A stretch of 37,768 bases of DNA, taken from NCBI RefSeq assembly GCF_009769385.1, contig NZ_VKAB01000060.1, positions 1-37,768 on the forward strand, written 5' to 3'. Below are positions 1 to 9,700 of this stretch, piece after piece. The translations under genes were made by a program, and so were the position numbers. The notes under the pieces were generated by a model, which worked only from the letters and a program-made list of their open reading frames with translations, had not been told where the DNA came from and did not search any database. The DNA is from Saccharothrix deserti (GTDB taxonomy: Bacteria > Actinomycetota > Actinomycetes > Mycobacteriales > Pseudonocardiaceae). Within the stretch, counting starts at the first letter, position 1, and every line of letters begins with the position of its first letter.

Positions 1-783
1 CGAACCATCATCGGCCTGGAGATCGGCGGCACTCAACGTCACAGTCCCAAAAATCCTGTCTTCGCCCTACGAATTCCACAGAAGACTCAACTGATCCTGT
101 GTCTCACACCAGTCTGACAGAGAGGGCCGACGCCACAACAACCCTCGCCTCTCGCCCACGACGACCTCGCATGTGATCATGCATGCCTCCATGGAGTACC
201 GGTCTCGGAGGCACCCACCGGAGATTGGCTGATCAGGGCAACCTGGGCCAATATATTGTTTCATTCAACACTGAATTTACAGTGATCGACGCTACCAGCG
301 AAGTGTTCGACTCCGCGACTCCGGTCAGGCAAAACTCGCCCTGTTCGCCGGGAAGCCCGGTGCCGACGAGCAGGAAGAAGCCGCGGTCGTACTCGCCACC
401 GCCCGCCGGCACATGGCGATCGACACGGCGCTCGCGTGGAGCCTCCTCACCGATTTCCGAATCGCGCTGGGCACGGCAGGCGAACCGTGAACGCAGGACT
501 TCGCAACCCTCGCCACAGCTCTCGTCTGCTTCAAACGACTGACGAGACAGCCACGTAGGACCGGCTCTCGGCGAACCACTTCGCGCCCAGCAGACACAAG
601 ACCGTGAATCATCTGCGGCAGAACGCGCGCAGGCTGGACAGCATCGCCGCCGAGGCGCCACGTGCCGAGAAGCTCCTGACCGAGGCTGCCGAGAAGTCAC
701 GGCCGACCCCGCCGACGCGTACGCGGTGCTGTGGTCGGACAACCGCTTCTGCAACTCGGCGACGTCCGGCATGCGTCCAGATC
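1..783. other. Degenerate stretch without an intact gene
   Basis: I see no complete gene here. Two short plus-strand stretches have protein-like composition but no usable start. One runs open from about 275 to a stop at 488-490 and includes the words AKLALFAGKPG and ATARRHMAIDTALAW. The other begins at a GTG at 604 (NHLRQNARRLDSIA), and the plausible reading shifts frame near 700 to continue as DAYAVLWSDNRFCN until about 785. They look like eroded genes downstream of the SNF2 helicase, with no family that I recognise. Confidence 0.3.
269..284. repeat. Small inverted repeat in an AT-rich patch
   Basis: The arms CACTG (269-273) and CAGTG (280-284) flank the 6-base spacer AATTTA. They lie in the most AT-rich patch of this GC-rich window (251-285). 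It could be an operator half-site pair or a relic promoter region. No intact gene follows, so the function is open. Confidence 0.3.
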
Positions 784-2925
784 CTAGAGACCAAGGCGCT
801 GCTGCTCGGCCTGCACCACTCGCTGCTCCACCGACACCGCTGAGTCCAGTGCGCTCGCGTGCGAGTGCTTCGTGTCGCTTTCGCGCGCGTAGTGGTCGAA
901 CAGCAGGGTCTTGTGGTCGCGGATCTCCTGCACCCGCGCGTCCACGCTGTCCTTGACCAGCAACCGGTGCACGTGGACCTTGCGGACCTGGCCCATCCGG
1001 TGACAACGGGCGATCGCCTGGTCCTCCGTGCTCGGCTTCCACTGCGGCTCGGCGATGATCACCACGGACGCGGCCTGGATGTTGAGGCCCACGCCGCCCG
1101 CCTCGATCTGGGCCACCAGCACCGCGTGGTCCTCGCACGCCGTGAACGCGTCCACCAGTTGTTGACGGCCCTGCGCCGACGTCGCGCCGGTCAGGGGACC
1201 GAAGACTTCGACGTGGTCCGCGACCGCGTCCAGCACGTCGTGGAAGTACGAGAACACCACGACCTTCCAGCCGTTGTCCCTCGACTCCTCGATGATCTCC
1301 AGCAGCCGCTCCAGCTTCGCCGAGCCGCGGGGCGTGCCCGGCGCGTAGGCGGCGCGGCGCATCGCCATCAGGTTCCCCTCGCGCACCGCGTCGAGGTACG
1401 CACCTCGGTCCTGCTTGCCGAACTCGACCCAGTCCTCCATCTCCAGCAGCTCCGGCAACTCCCCCAGCACGTCCTCCTGGTTGCGCCGCAGGTACACCGG
1501 TGCGACAACGCGGCGGAAAGCCTTCGCTCCCACCACGGCGTCGGTGGCGCCCGTGCGGGCCGCGACGCTCGGCTGGAGATAGGCGACCAGGTTGCGGAAC
1601 TCCTCGACGCGGTTCTCCATCGGCGTGCCGGTGAGGAGCACTGCCCGCTCCGCGCGCTGCACGATCGTGTTGACCGCCTGTGAGCGCTGCGTGTCCGGGT
1701 TCTTCACGTAGTGCGCCTCGTCGACCACGACCAGCGCCGGGCGGAACCTCTTCGGCAGCACCAGTTTCGGCAACGTGCCGAACGTCGTCACGCCGACGCC
1801 GCCCTGCGCCAACCACTTGCCGACCGCGCCGTCGCGGCCCGCGCCGTGCATCCGGTGCGGCACGAGGTCGCTGTGCCTGGCGATCTCGTTGACCCAGTTG
1901 ACGACGACGCTCGCCGGGCAGACCACCAGGAACCCACGCCGCCCACCGGCGGCGAGGCCGGCCATCACCGCGATGGCCTCGATCGTCTTGCCCAGTCCCA
2001 TCTCGTCGCCGATGATGACGCGTTTGCGGGCCAGCGCGAACTTGGCTCCGAACACCTGGTAGCCGCGCAGCGACACCTTCAGCAGGCTGGTGTCCAGTGT
2101 GGTCGCGTCGACCTCGTGCTCGATGTCGGCCGGGACGAAACCCTTGGCGGCACTGCGATCCGGCATCGCGTCCGCACCAGCGAGGTCGGCGAGGAGCGTG
2201 TTGTAGGCGGCCGCGTCGAGCTCGTAGTCGCGCCACAGCGCGCGGTGATCCAGGTCCGGCACGCGCAGCTGCGTGCCCACCGCGTGCAACGCCGCCACGT
2301 CGCGACTGGCCAGCAGGGCCTCGAGCCGGCCGAGCGAATCGATGGCGGCCTGTCGGTTCTTCCGCGACGAGAAGAACATCCGCACCCGGCTCCAGGCACG
2401 GGATGCGGCGCGCACGTCGGCGTCGACCCTGCCCAGCACGTCTCCGAGCGGCTCGCGCAGCGGACCGACGAGCTGGTTCGCCCTGCGCAGCTTGGACATC
2501 AGCTGCAGCAGCTCGGTCTGGGCGCGGTCAGCGCGGTCGGGGTTCAGCCGGACAGTCGTGTCGCGCGCGACGCCGTCGACGACGGCGCGGGCGACCCGCA
2601 CGATCTGCTCGGCGGACTGCCTGCCGACTCCGGGCACGCCGTCGAGCTGTTCCGGGCGTGCCTTGGCGACGTCGGCGACGGTCCGGTACCCGGCGGCCTT
2701 CAGCTTGCTCAGCCGCAGGTTCGCCTTCGTGTCCCGGAGCTTGTCCACCGGCATGGCGCGGAGCTGGTCGGCCACCAGCGAGTCCCGGACCGCCTGGTAC
2801 TTCGCGGCGCCGAGCGCGAGCAGCCGATCCGGTTCCGCGCGCACCCCTGCTGCCTCGGCGCGGAACGCCTTCGCGGCGGCCAGCACCGCGCGAGCATGCC
2901 TACCGACCTTCGACGAGTCGTCCAC
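784..2925 (-). CDS. SNF2/RapA-family DEAD-like helicase (713 aa)
   Basis: Superfamily 2 ATPase of the SNF2 type, expected to translocate on double-stranded DNA and remodel protein-DNA complexes in the cytoplasm. All core motifs are visible: motif I DEMGLGKT (about residues 307-314), motif II DEAH (402-405), motif III LTGTPMEN (431-438), and motif VI in ARCHRMGQ (639-646). The region before the helicase core is not a Zn-finger SWIM domain. It holds a helix-hairpin-helix-like segment (GVPGVGRQSAEQI, about 97-109) that could bind DNA non-specifically. I chose the GTG at 2925 because it is preceded by AAAGGA at a good distance. The open frame extends to 3087, but that upstream part is arginine-rich and out of character. 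It stands alone, divergent from an integrase remnant. The helicase assignment is firm; the biological role is unknown. Confidence 0.88.
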   Translation of the reverse strand: MDDSSKVGRHARAVLAAAKAFRAEAAGVRAEPDRLLALGAAKYQAVRDSLVADQLRAMPVDKLRDTKANLRLSKLKAAGYRTVADVAKARPEQLDGVPGVGRQSAEQIVRVARAVVDGVARDTTVRLNPDRADRAQTELLQLMSKLRRANQLVGPLREPLGDVLGRVDADVRAASRAWSRVRMFFSSRKNRQAAIDSLGRLEALLASRDVAALHAVGTQLRVPDLDHRALWRDYELDAAAYNTLLADLAGADAMPDRSAAKGFVPADIEHEVDATTLDTSLLKVSLRGYQVFGAKFALARKRVIIGDEMGLGKTIEAIAVMAGLAAGGRRGFLVVCPASVVVNWVNEIARHSDLVPHRMHGAGRDGAVGKWLAQGGVGVTTFGTLPKLVLPKRFRPALVVVDEAHYVKNPDTQRSQAVNTIVQRAERAVLLTGTPMENRVEEFRNLVAYLQPSVAARTGATDAVVGAKAFRRVVAPVYLRRNQEDVLGELPELLEMEDWVEFGKQDRGAYLDAVREGNLMAMRRAAYAPGTPRGSAKLERLLEIIEESRDNGWKVVVFSYFHDVLDAVADHVEVFGPLTGATSAQGRQQLVDAFTACEDHAVLVAQIEAGGVGLNIQAASVVIIAEPQWKPSTEDQAIARCHRMGQVRKVHVHRLLVKDSVDARVQEIRDHKTLLFDHYARESDTKHSHASALDSAVSVEQRVVQAEQQRLGL

Positions 2926-3028
2926 CCATGTCCTTTCGTCAGGCGGTCCGAGAGTACCGAAACCAGACCTGTCGTCCGTGGTCGGAGCACGTGACGCAGT
3001 CGGCCGCGCCGCCGACGACGTGGCGAAC

Positions 3029-3127
3029 CTAGGTGTTGAGATCGCCCAAGCACGACGGCTCGGCCACCACCTGCCCAACCGCGTCACCGAGGTTTACTCG
3101 CACGTCGCACCCGAAGTATGGGGTTGA
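3029..3127 (+). pseudogene. Tyrosine integrase C-terminal fragment
   Basis: The last 32 residues of a phage or plasmid-type tyrosine recombinase are readable up to a stop at 3125-3127. They hold the conserved LGHHLP segment and the nucleophile region EVYSHVAPEV, which resembles the end of actinomycete site-specific integrases. Nothing of the catalytic domain is left upstream, because the SNF2 gene reads divergently from 2925. It is a relic of an integrated element; the IS3-type element starts directly at its stop codon. Confidence 0.7.
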
Positions 3128-4065
3128 CCCGTTTTGACGGACAGGGTGATCCTCCCCTGGTTGTTCGGAGTCGGGTTACTGGATGATCACTCGTCTCGGT
3201 AGCCCGGAGGACAGCCCACGATGCCCAAGCGGTACCCACCCGAGTTCCGGCGCAAGGTGCTCGACCTGGTCGCGTCCGGTCGCCGTGTCGCCCAGGTGGC
3301 GGCGGATCTCGACATCAGCGAGCAGGTGATCTACACCTGGCGCCGCCAGGAGCTCGTCGACACGGGGCAATTGCCAGGGACGACCAGCGTCGACAACGCC
3401 GAGCTGGTCGCCGCGCGTCGTCGGATCGCCGAACTCGAGGCCGAGGTCGCCGTCCACCGCCGTGCCGCCGAGTTGCTCAAGGAGGGCAGCACCCCACAAG
3501 ACGGTACGAGGCGATCACGGTGATCGCCTCGGAAGGGCTGTCGGTCCAGCTTGCCTGCCGCGTGCTCGGGGTGTCCGCGTCCGGCTACTACGACTGGCGA
3601 GGCCGCGCTCCCTCACAGCGGGCGGTCCGCCAGGCGTGGTTGACCGATCTGATCCGCGAGATCCATGTCGAGTCGTTCCAGGTCTACGGCTCCCCGCGGG
3701 TGCACGCCGAGCTGACCCTCGGCCGGGGGATCGTCGTCGGGCACAACACCGTCGGGCTTCTCATGCGCCGCAACGGAATCAAGGGTCTGCCCAACCGGCG
3801 CAGGCCACGGCCGAAACACGACACGCCCACGGCGGTGGACCTGGTCGACCGCGACTTCACCCGAACCTCGCCGAACCGGTTGTGGGTCACCGACATCACC
3901 GAACACCCCACTCGCGAAGGCAAGGTGTACTGCGCGGTCGTGCTCGACGTGCACTCCCGCCGAGTGGTCGGCTGGTCGATCGACTCCAGTCAGACCGCCG
4001 CGCTGGCCACGAACGCGCTCGGCATGGCGATCTCGAACCGGTCCCCGTTGTCGGACACGGTCATC
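3126..4065 (+). mobile_element. Truncated IS3-family insertion sequence
   Basis: The element carries orfA and orfB of an IS3-type transposase. The left boundary is placed at the integrase stop, where the sequence begins with TGACCCGTTTTGACGGAC, a plausible terminal-repeat start. The right end is lost: orfB homology stops near 4065, before the third catalytic residue, and no matching right inverted repeat was found. The copy therefore cannot move by itself. Confidence 0.7.
3221..3523 (+). CDS. IS3-family transposase OrfA (100 aa)
   Basis: Small helix-turn-helix protein that recognises the ends of IS3-type elements. The N-terminus KRYPPEFRRKVLDLV and the HTH region (VAQVAADLDISEQVIYTWRR) are typical, followed by a leucine-zipper-like segment (AELVAARRRIAELEAEV). 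The ATG follows a strong GGAGGA site. The stop overlaps the orfB GTG by four bases (GTGA), so orfB is either translated by coupling or, as is usual in IS3 elements, fused through a -1 frameshift. The gene itself looks intact, but its partner is truncated. Confidence 0.85.
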   Translation: MPKRYPPEFRRKVLDLVASGRRVAQVAADLDISEQVIYTWRRQELVDTGQLPGTTSVDNAELVAARRRIAELEAEVAVHRRAAELLKEGSTPQDGTRRSR

Positions 4066-4188
4066 GAGTGCGTCGACGACCTGAATGACTTGCACGGTGA
4101 GCTACGCATCCTTGTCCATACCGAGGCCACACCAGGGCCGGACACCGAACCGGTGCTGGTGCGGACGGTCGAACTCGGGCGCTGCTGA
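3520..4188 (+). pseudogene. IS3-family transposase OrfB, 3' truncated
   Basis: DDE/rve integrase of the IS3 family. Visible are the HTH_21 region (VYGSPRVHAELTLGRG), the first catalytic Asp in LWVTDITEHPTREGKVYC (about residue 125) and the second region VVLDVHSRRVVGWSID. Family homology ends after LSDTVI (residue 182, base 4065), exactly where the SDHGxQYTS strand and the last acidic residue should follow. The frame then runs through about 40 unrelated residues to a stop at 4188. The tail and the DNA up to 4308 contain no gene that I recognise. The protein is inactive. Confidence 0.8.
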
Positions 4189-4308
4189 GCGCGGCACCGT
4201 CACGAACCAAGGGCCTCGCGCGGTGTCGCCGCCACGGTTGCCGCGCCGTCAGGCTGCGGCATCGCCGAGGGCCGGCTACCCAGAGGCACGGGGCACGCGG
4301 CGGGCCGG

Positions 4309-5061
4309 TCAAACGGCAGTGCCCCCGGTAACCGGCAGCACCACGCCCGTCACGTACGACGCGCGATCGCTGAGCAGCCAGGCGGCTGACTCGGCGATCT
4401 CCTGCGGTGTGGCCGCCCGGCCCAGTGGTGTGCTCGCGATGATCCGGTCGATCACCCCCGGGTCGTGCTGATTCCACTCCTCGACCATGTCGGTGATCGT
4501 CAGCCCCGGGGCGATCGCGTTGACCCGGATCCCGGCCGGCGCGTAGGTCACGGCCGCCGACTCGGTGATGCTGTTGACGGCGCGCTTGGCCGCTCCGTAC
4601 GCGGGAAGCGCAGGGTTTCCGATCAGGCTGCCCACGCTGCTGGTGTTGACGATCGCCCCGCCGCCACTGGAGATCATGGCCTTCACCTCGGCGGACACGG
4701 CGTAGAACACGCCCTTGAGGTTGACCCGCATGACGAGGTCGAAGTCTTCTTCGGGAAAGTCCGCGACGGGGTGCGGCGGCACCAATACCGCGGCGTTGTT
4801 GAACGCGATGTCGAGCCTCCCGTGCCGCTCGACCGCGGTGGACACCGCCCGCTCGATGCTCGCCACGTCGCCGAGATCGGCGACCACGTACGAGGCGCCG
4901 GGGATGTCCGCGGCGACGGTCTTCAGGGCGCTCTCGGTGCGGGCGGCGAGGACGACGCTCGCGCCCTCCCGGGCGAACAGGCGAGCCGCCGCGGCCCCGA
5001 TGCCGCGGCTGGCTCCGGTGACGAGCGCGATCTTGCCCGACAGCATTCCGGTCTGAGTCAT
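4309..5061 (-). CDS. SDR-family oxidoreductase (250 aa)
   Basis: Classical short-chain dehydrogenase/reductase with a Rossmann fold. It has the cofactor motif TGASRGIG (15-22), an NNAA segment (88-91), catalytic Ser142, Tyr155 and Lys159 (YGAAK), and a C-terminal VTGVVLPVTGG. Arg41 at the end of the second strand favours NADP(H). The ATG at 5061 is preceded by GGTGGAG; the open frame continues upstream to 5289 but has arginine/proline-rich nonsense character. It is divergent from the MmyB-type regulator at 5147 with only 85 bases between them. This pairing is common in actinomycetes and suggests that the regulator controls this gene. The substrate is unknown. Confidence 0.85.
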   Translation of the reverse strand: MTQTGMLSGKIALVTGASRGIGAAAARLFAREGASVVLAARTESALKTVAADIPGASYVVADLGDVASIERAVSTAVERHGRLDIAFNNAAVLVPPHPVADFPEEDFDLVMRVNLKGVFYAVSAEVKAMISSGGGAIVNTSSVGSLIGNPALPAYGAAKRAVNSITESAAVTYAPAGIRVNAIAPGLTITDMVEEWNQHDPGVIDRIIASTPLGRAATPQEIAESAAWLLSDRASYVTGVVLPVTGGTAV

Positions 5062-5099
5062 GACTCCACCGTGCGTCGGCGCCGCAGGCCGTGGCAGGC

Positions 5100-5119
5100 C
5101 CTGGCGATACCTGGCTGAT
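5100..5119. promoter_or_regulatory. Direct repeat in the SDR/regulator intergenic region
   Basis: CCTGGCGATA and CCTGGCTGAT lie side by side with a 10-base period between the divergent SDR and regulator genes. A one-turn repeat here is a candidate binding site for the MmyB-type protein. This is inference from position only. Confidence 0.25.
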
Positions 5120-5146
5120 CCGCCGCGCCCGGTGCACCCTTGATGT

Positions 5147-5983
5147 GTGGACAAGCACGAACTCGGCCGGTTCCTGCGGCTGCACCGCGAGCGGCTGACC
5201 CCGGCGACCGTGGGCCTGCCGGCGGCCGGGCCCCGCCGAACCCCGGGCCTGCGCCGCGAGGAGGTGGCCCAGCTGGCACACATCTCCACGCAGTACTACA
5301 CCCGGCTGGAGCAAGCCCGCGGCCCGCATCCGTCACGGCACGTGCTGGCCGCGCTCGGCCGGGCCCTGCGCCTCAACGACGCCGAGCGGGCCCATCTCTA
5401 CACCCTCGGCGGTCAGCAGGCCGAGCCGCCAGGCCCGTCACCCGACGTCCCGGACCGGATCCTGGACCTGATCGAGCGGATGCCGGACACCGCGGCGATC
5501 GTGCTCGACGCGAAGTACGACGTCCTGGCCTGGAACCCGCTCGCGGCGGCTCTGCTGGAGGACTTCTCGGCCCAGCCACGCCGGGAACGCAACATGATCC
5601 GCCGCTACTTCCTGCACCCGGACCCGAGCCGTCACCATTACGGCATCTCCGGCGGTGGCGACTTCGGACGGTTCGCCGCCGGGCACCTACGCGCCGCCGC
5701 AGCCCGGTACCCCGACGACCGCGCCACTCAGGAACTCGTCGGCGAGCTGCTGCGCCACAGCCCCGAGTTCACCGCGCTGTGGCCCAGCCCAGAGGTCTCC
5801 GATCAGCGCCACCTGACCAAGACCATCGACCACCCGCAGCTCGGCCCGATCGCCCTGACCTGCGACATCCTCGTCGTGCCGGAGCGCGACCAGCACGTCG
5901 TGCTGTTCACCGCCGAACCCGGCACGCCGGCCCACGAGGCTCTGCGACTGCTGTCGGTGATCGGCCTCCAACAGATGAGCTAG
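5147..5983 (+). CDS. MmyB-type XRE transcriptional regulator (278 aa)
   Basis: Cytoplasmic DNA-binding regulator. Residues 1-85 form an XRE-type helix-turn-helix (TPGLRREEVAQLAHIS, then YYTRLEQARGPHPS, the family hallmark). Residues 100-275 correspond to the PAS-like MmyB ligand-binding domain (DTAAIVLDAKYDVLAWNPLAAALL; RNMIRRYF). In characterised members this pocket holds a fatty-acid-like ligand. The length is normal for the family. The start is the GTG at 5147. It is transcribed divergently from the SDR gene and probably represses or activates it. The ligand is unknown. Confidence 0.85.
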   Translation: MDKHELGRFLRLHRERLTPATVGLPAAGPRRTPGLRREEVAQLAHISTQYYTRLEQARGPHPSRHVLAALGRALRLNDAERAHLYTLGGQQAEPPGPSPDVPDRILDLIERMPDTAAIVLDAKYDVLAWNPLAAALLEDFSAQPRRERNMIRRYFLHPDPSRHHYGISGGGDFGRFAAGHLRAAAARYPDDRATQELVGELLRHSPEFTALWPSPEVSDQRHLTKTIDHPQLGPIALTCDILVVPERDQHVVLFTAEPGTPAHEALRLLSVIGLQQMS

Positions 5984-6083
5984 CCGCGGCTGGTGGCAAC
6001 GGCGTTCGTGGCCGGGCTGTTGTCGCAGGCCGCACCGAGCAGGTCTCAGGGAGCAGCAGGCCTCTCAAGACAACCGCCCAACC

Positions 6084-6179
6084 GGAGGTGCGCAGCGCCT
6101 CCACCGTCTCCTCCACCGACAACTCGGCGAAGAACCGCAGCACGACCACCTCCCGCTGCTGCCTCGGCAGGTCCGCCAA
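6084..6179 (-). pseudogene. Sigma-factor region 4 fragment
   Basis: About 32 residues (LADLPRQQREVVVLRFFAEL, then SVEETVEAL) match sigma-70 region 4 of the SigE-like ECF group. The DNA-recognition helix and region 2 are missing on both sides. The rest of 5984-6317 shows no gene, so this is a relic. Confidence 0.55.
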
Positions 6180-6317
6180 GCGGGTGGGCCGTCGTGTGGC
6201 CGCGCATCGCAGGCCGCTGAGCAGGGCAGATCGCCCTGTGTCGACGGCCGAGCGGCCATCACGGGCCACGTCAACCCCGAGCGACGTCGAACCGACGTGT
6301 TACCGGCGGGTGAACCG

Positions 6318-6346
6318 TTGACACCAGTCATGATACGTCTTATGTT
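6318..6346 (+). promoter_or_regulatory. Promoter with operator-like motif for the beta-helix gene
   Basis: TTGACA (6318-6323) and TATGTT (6341-6346) are separated by exactly 17 bases, close to a consensus sigma-70 promoter. ATACGTCTTATG (6333-6344) covers the spacer end and the -10 box. The same layout occurs at 10936-10964 upstream of the sugar-transport operon, including the preceding TGAACC. Over 36 aligned bases about 26 are identical. The likely ligand of the site is the GntR regulator at 10097-10870 (inference). Confidence 0.6.
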
Positions 6347-6772
6347 TCGGTCACGCTAAGACCCCACGGGCACTCACCTGTTCCCACAGCAAGCACGGAT
6401 GACCGGGAGCTCCGCCGGATCGGCGAGCTCGTTGTCGAGGACCGGAGGTCCGGTGAACGGGCTCGACGAAGGGGCTGATCTTGCACATGAGGCGACCCGA
6501 TCTCCTGCCCCGCGCTTTCCGACACCGGCCCGCGGTCGGCAGGTTACCCAACCTGTAGGCCGTTTTCGTGACCACCTGCACCGGCCCGACACGTCCGGAG
6601 CAGGGGCGCGCGTGCGCCTTCCGTTCTCACGGTCACCCTGCGTCGCAAGGTGACGATCCAGCCGACCCCGAGACCGGGTCCGCGCCGCCACGCGTCCATG
6701 TTCGCCGATGTTTCGACGATGGCACCTTCAGCCCGGACCGCACATCCATTGCCATTCACGAGAGGACCCGGT
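6347..6772 (+). other. Long leader before the beta-helix gene
   Basis: If transcription starts near 6353, about 420 untranslated bases precede the GTG at 6773. I see no convincing gene in either strand here. Reading frames that cross it are arginine/proline-rich shadows. I recognise no riboswitch. A second promoter closer to 6773 cannot be excluded. Confidence 0.35.
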
Positions 6773-9700
6773 GTGACGTCACCCTTTCTCGCCAGGCGGA
6801 CGCTGTCAGCGGCGCTGGCCATAGCCATGCTCGCGCTCTTCTTCACGGGTTCCTCAGGCTCGACGCCGGCTTCGGCCGCCACCCAGGCGACGTACTACGT
6901 CTCACCCGCCGGTAACGACGCCAACCCCGGGACGATCACGTCGCCTTTTCGGACCGTGCAGCGCGCGCGGGATGTCGTCCGCACGGTCAACACCAACATG
7001 ACCGGCGACATCCAGGTGTACCTCCGCGGCGGGAACTACCCGGTGACGAGCACGATCGAGTTCACGCCGGCCGATTCGGGAACGAACGGGAACCGGGTGA
7101 TCTACTCCGCGTACCCGAACGAGACACCGGTCCTCAACGGCGGCGTCCAGGTGACCGGGTGGGCGCAGCACAGCGGAAACGTGTGGAAGGCCCCGCTCAA
7201 CCGCGCCAACAAGCTCCGTGCGCTCTACGTCAACGACAAGCGCGCGTACATGGCTTCGAAGACGATCAACTCGGCGGGCTGCCACGGGACGTACAACATC
7301 ACCGCCGGTCAGGCCGACTGGGCGTGGGAGTCCGGTTCGGAGTGCGACGGGGCCAAGTACAGCCTGACCGACTTCCCCGCCGTGGCCCTGAACCAAGGCG
7401 ATCTCGAAATCGAGACGGCGACCACCTGGACCACCGCGATCACGGGAGTCCGGCAGGTCACGACGAGCGCTGACGGCGCCAACCGCGTCGCCCTGTTCCA
7501 GCAACCCGCCGGGGCCATCGCCCAAGGCACGTTCAACGGGGACCTCCAGAGCGGCGGCAGCCACAAGGTCATGAACGCCTACGAGTTCCTGGACACGCCG
7601 GGCGAGTTCTACTTCGACAAGACCAGCAAGACGGTGTACTACTACAAGGCCGATTCGGACAACATGGCCGCTGCGACGGTCTGGGCGCCGAACAACGTGG
7701 CCACGGTGCTCAAGGTCGCCGGCACGTCCACCGGCAACCACGTCCGCAACCTCACCTTCTCGGGCATCACGGTCGAGCACTCCGACTGGAACCTGACCGA
7801 GGTGGCGGGCTCGGTGTTCAAGCAGGCCCAGCAGGGCAACCTCTCCACGCGCGCCTACGCGAAGAAGAACTTCCACGACTACTTCTACCGCAACGTCACC
7901 CCGGCGCCGGGCATCGTCCAGATCGAGAACGCCGACGGCATCGTGCTGGAGCGCAACAAGGTGCAGCACACCGGTGTCGACGGCATCAGCCTGCTGAACG
8001 ACGTGAGGGACTCGCGGTTGATCGGGAACCGCACGAACGACATCGCCGGATCCGCGATCACCGTGGGGCACCCCCAGCACATCTACATCGGTGACCACAC
8101 CGCGACGAACGGCGAGAAGTACCCCGCCGACGTCGAAGGGCTCATCAAGAACATCGAGATCAAGAACAACCACATCTACGACACCGCGGTGCTGTTCAAC
8201 GGGCACAGCCCGGTGTCGGCCTACTTCGTGGACAGCTTGACCGTGCAGCACAACCTGATCGAGAAGACGCCGTGGTCGGGTGTCACGCTCGGGTGGGGGT
8301 GGTGGAACTTCGACGGGTCCGCGAACTCCATCGTGCCGAACGTGCCGACCACCACGGCCAGGAACAACAACATCAGCTACAACCACTTCGTCGACACCGT
8401 GCAGAAGCTCCACGACACGGCGCCCATCTACACGCTGGGCAGCCAGCCCGGCACCACCATCGCCAACAACTACATCCAGGGCGTTCCGGCCGGCCACAAA
8501 TACGGACTCCACCCGGACGAAGGCTCGGCCTTCATCAACTACCAGAACAACGTCCTCAACATCGACCCGAACGTGGCGTACACCATCAACTCCGGCACCT
8601 GGGGACGCCAGCACGACCTGAGCATCACGCAAACCTACGGGACCATCAACAAGATCTTCGACAAGAACGTGCCGAACAGCACCATCCAGGACGTGCTCGT
8701 CTACGCGGACAACGTCTGGCCGTCGGCCGCGTACCGCATCGCCGCGGAATCCGGCCTTGAGGAGGCGTACCGGAACATCCTCCCCGACAACCGATCCGCC
8801 TCGCCGGACCACGTTCTGCCGGCCAGCACCTTCAACGACGGCGGCGCGTTGTCGATCCCCATCCGGAGCACCGGCGACGCGAGCAGGACAATCTGGCTGG
8901 CACCGGCGGGCACGACCAACTTCGTCGTCGGCAGCACGATGACCAAGGCGAGCGGCAACGCCACCTCCATCGCCGTCCCGGAGTCGCCCGGCGACTACCG
9001 GCTCTACGTCCTGGACGCCCAGGGGAACCGGTCCGCCGAGTCGAAGTCGGTCGTCCGGCAGCAATGGACCCACGTCGACGACAAGGACGCCCGTGTGACG
9101 TACAGCGGCTCGTGGAGCAACTGGAACGACACCCAGGACTTCCACGGCTCGGAGAACTACACCGCCCAGGCGGGGGCCTACGCCGAGCACACGTTCACCG
9201 GCTCGGGTGTGCAGTACCTCGGCATGAAGCAGCCCAACATGGGCAAGGTCGACGTCTACCTCGACGGCGCTCTCGTGCAGTCGGACGTCGACGCCTACGC
9301 GTCCACCGTGACGAAGCAAGCGGTGCTGTTCCGGAAAACCGACCTGTCCGCCGGACAGCACACGATCAAGGTCGTGTGCAAGGGCACGAAGAACGCCGCC
9401 TCCACCGGCACGGTGTGCGCGTTGGACGCCTTCTCCAGTGTGAGTGCGACCTTCCCGGTCCAGGGCGCTTACTACAAGATCGTGAACAGGAACAGCGGGA
9501 TGGCCGTGGACGTCAGCGGCGGGTCGACCTCGGACGGTGCGACCGTCATCCAGTGGGGCTACAACAGCGCCGACAACCAGAACTGGAGGTTCGAGTCCGC
9601 GAGCGGCGGCAACTTCAAGATCGTCAGCCAGAAGAGCGGTAAACTGCTCGACGTCCTCGGGGCTTCCACCGCCGACGGTGCGAGCGTTGTTCAATGGACC

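Noticed and set aside
233..2236. A 667-codon minus-strand frame over the SNF2 gene
   Set aside because: Arginine/glycine-rich shadow in another frame of the helicase gene; it has no motifs of its own.
5100..5119. Treating the CCTGGC repeat as a proven operator
   Set aside because: Two short copies in GC-rich DNA may arise by chance; listed only with low confidence.
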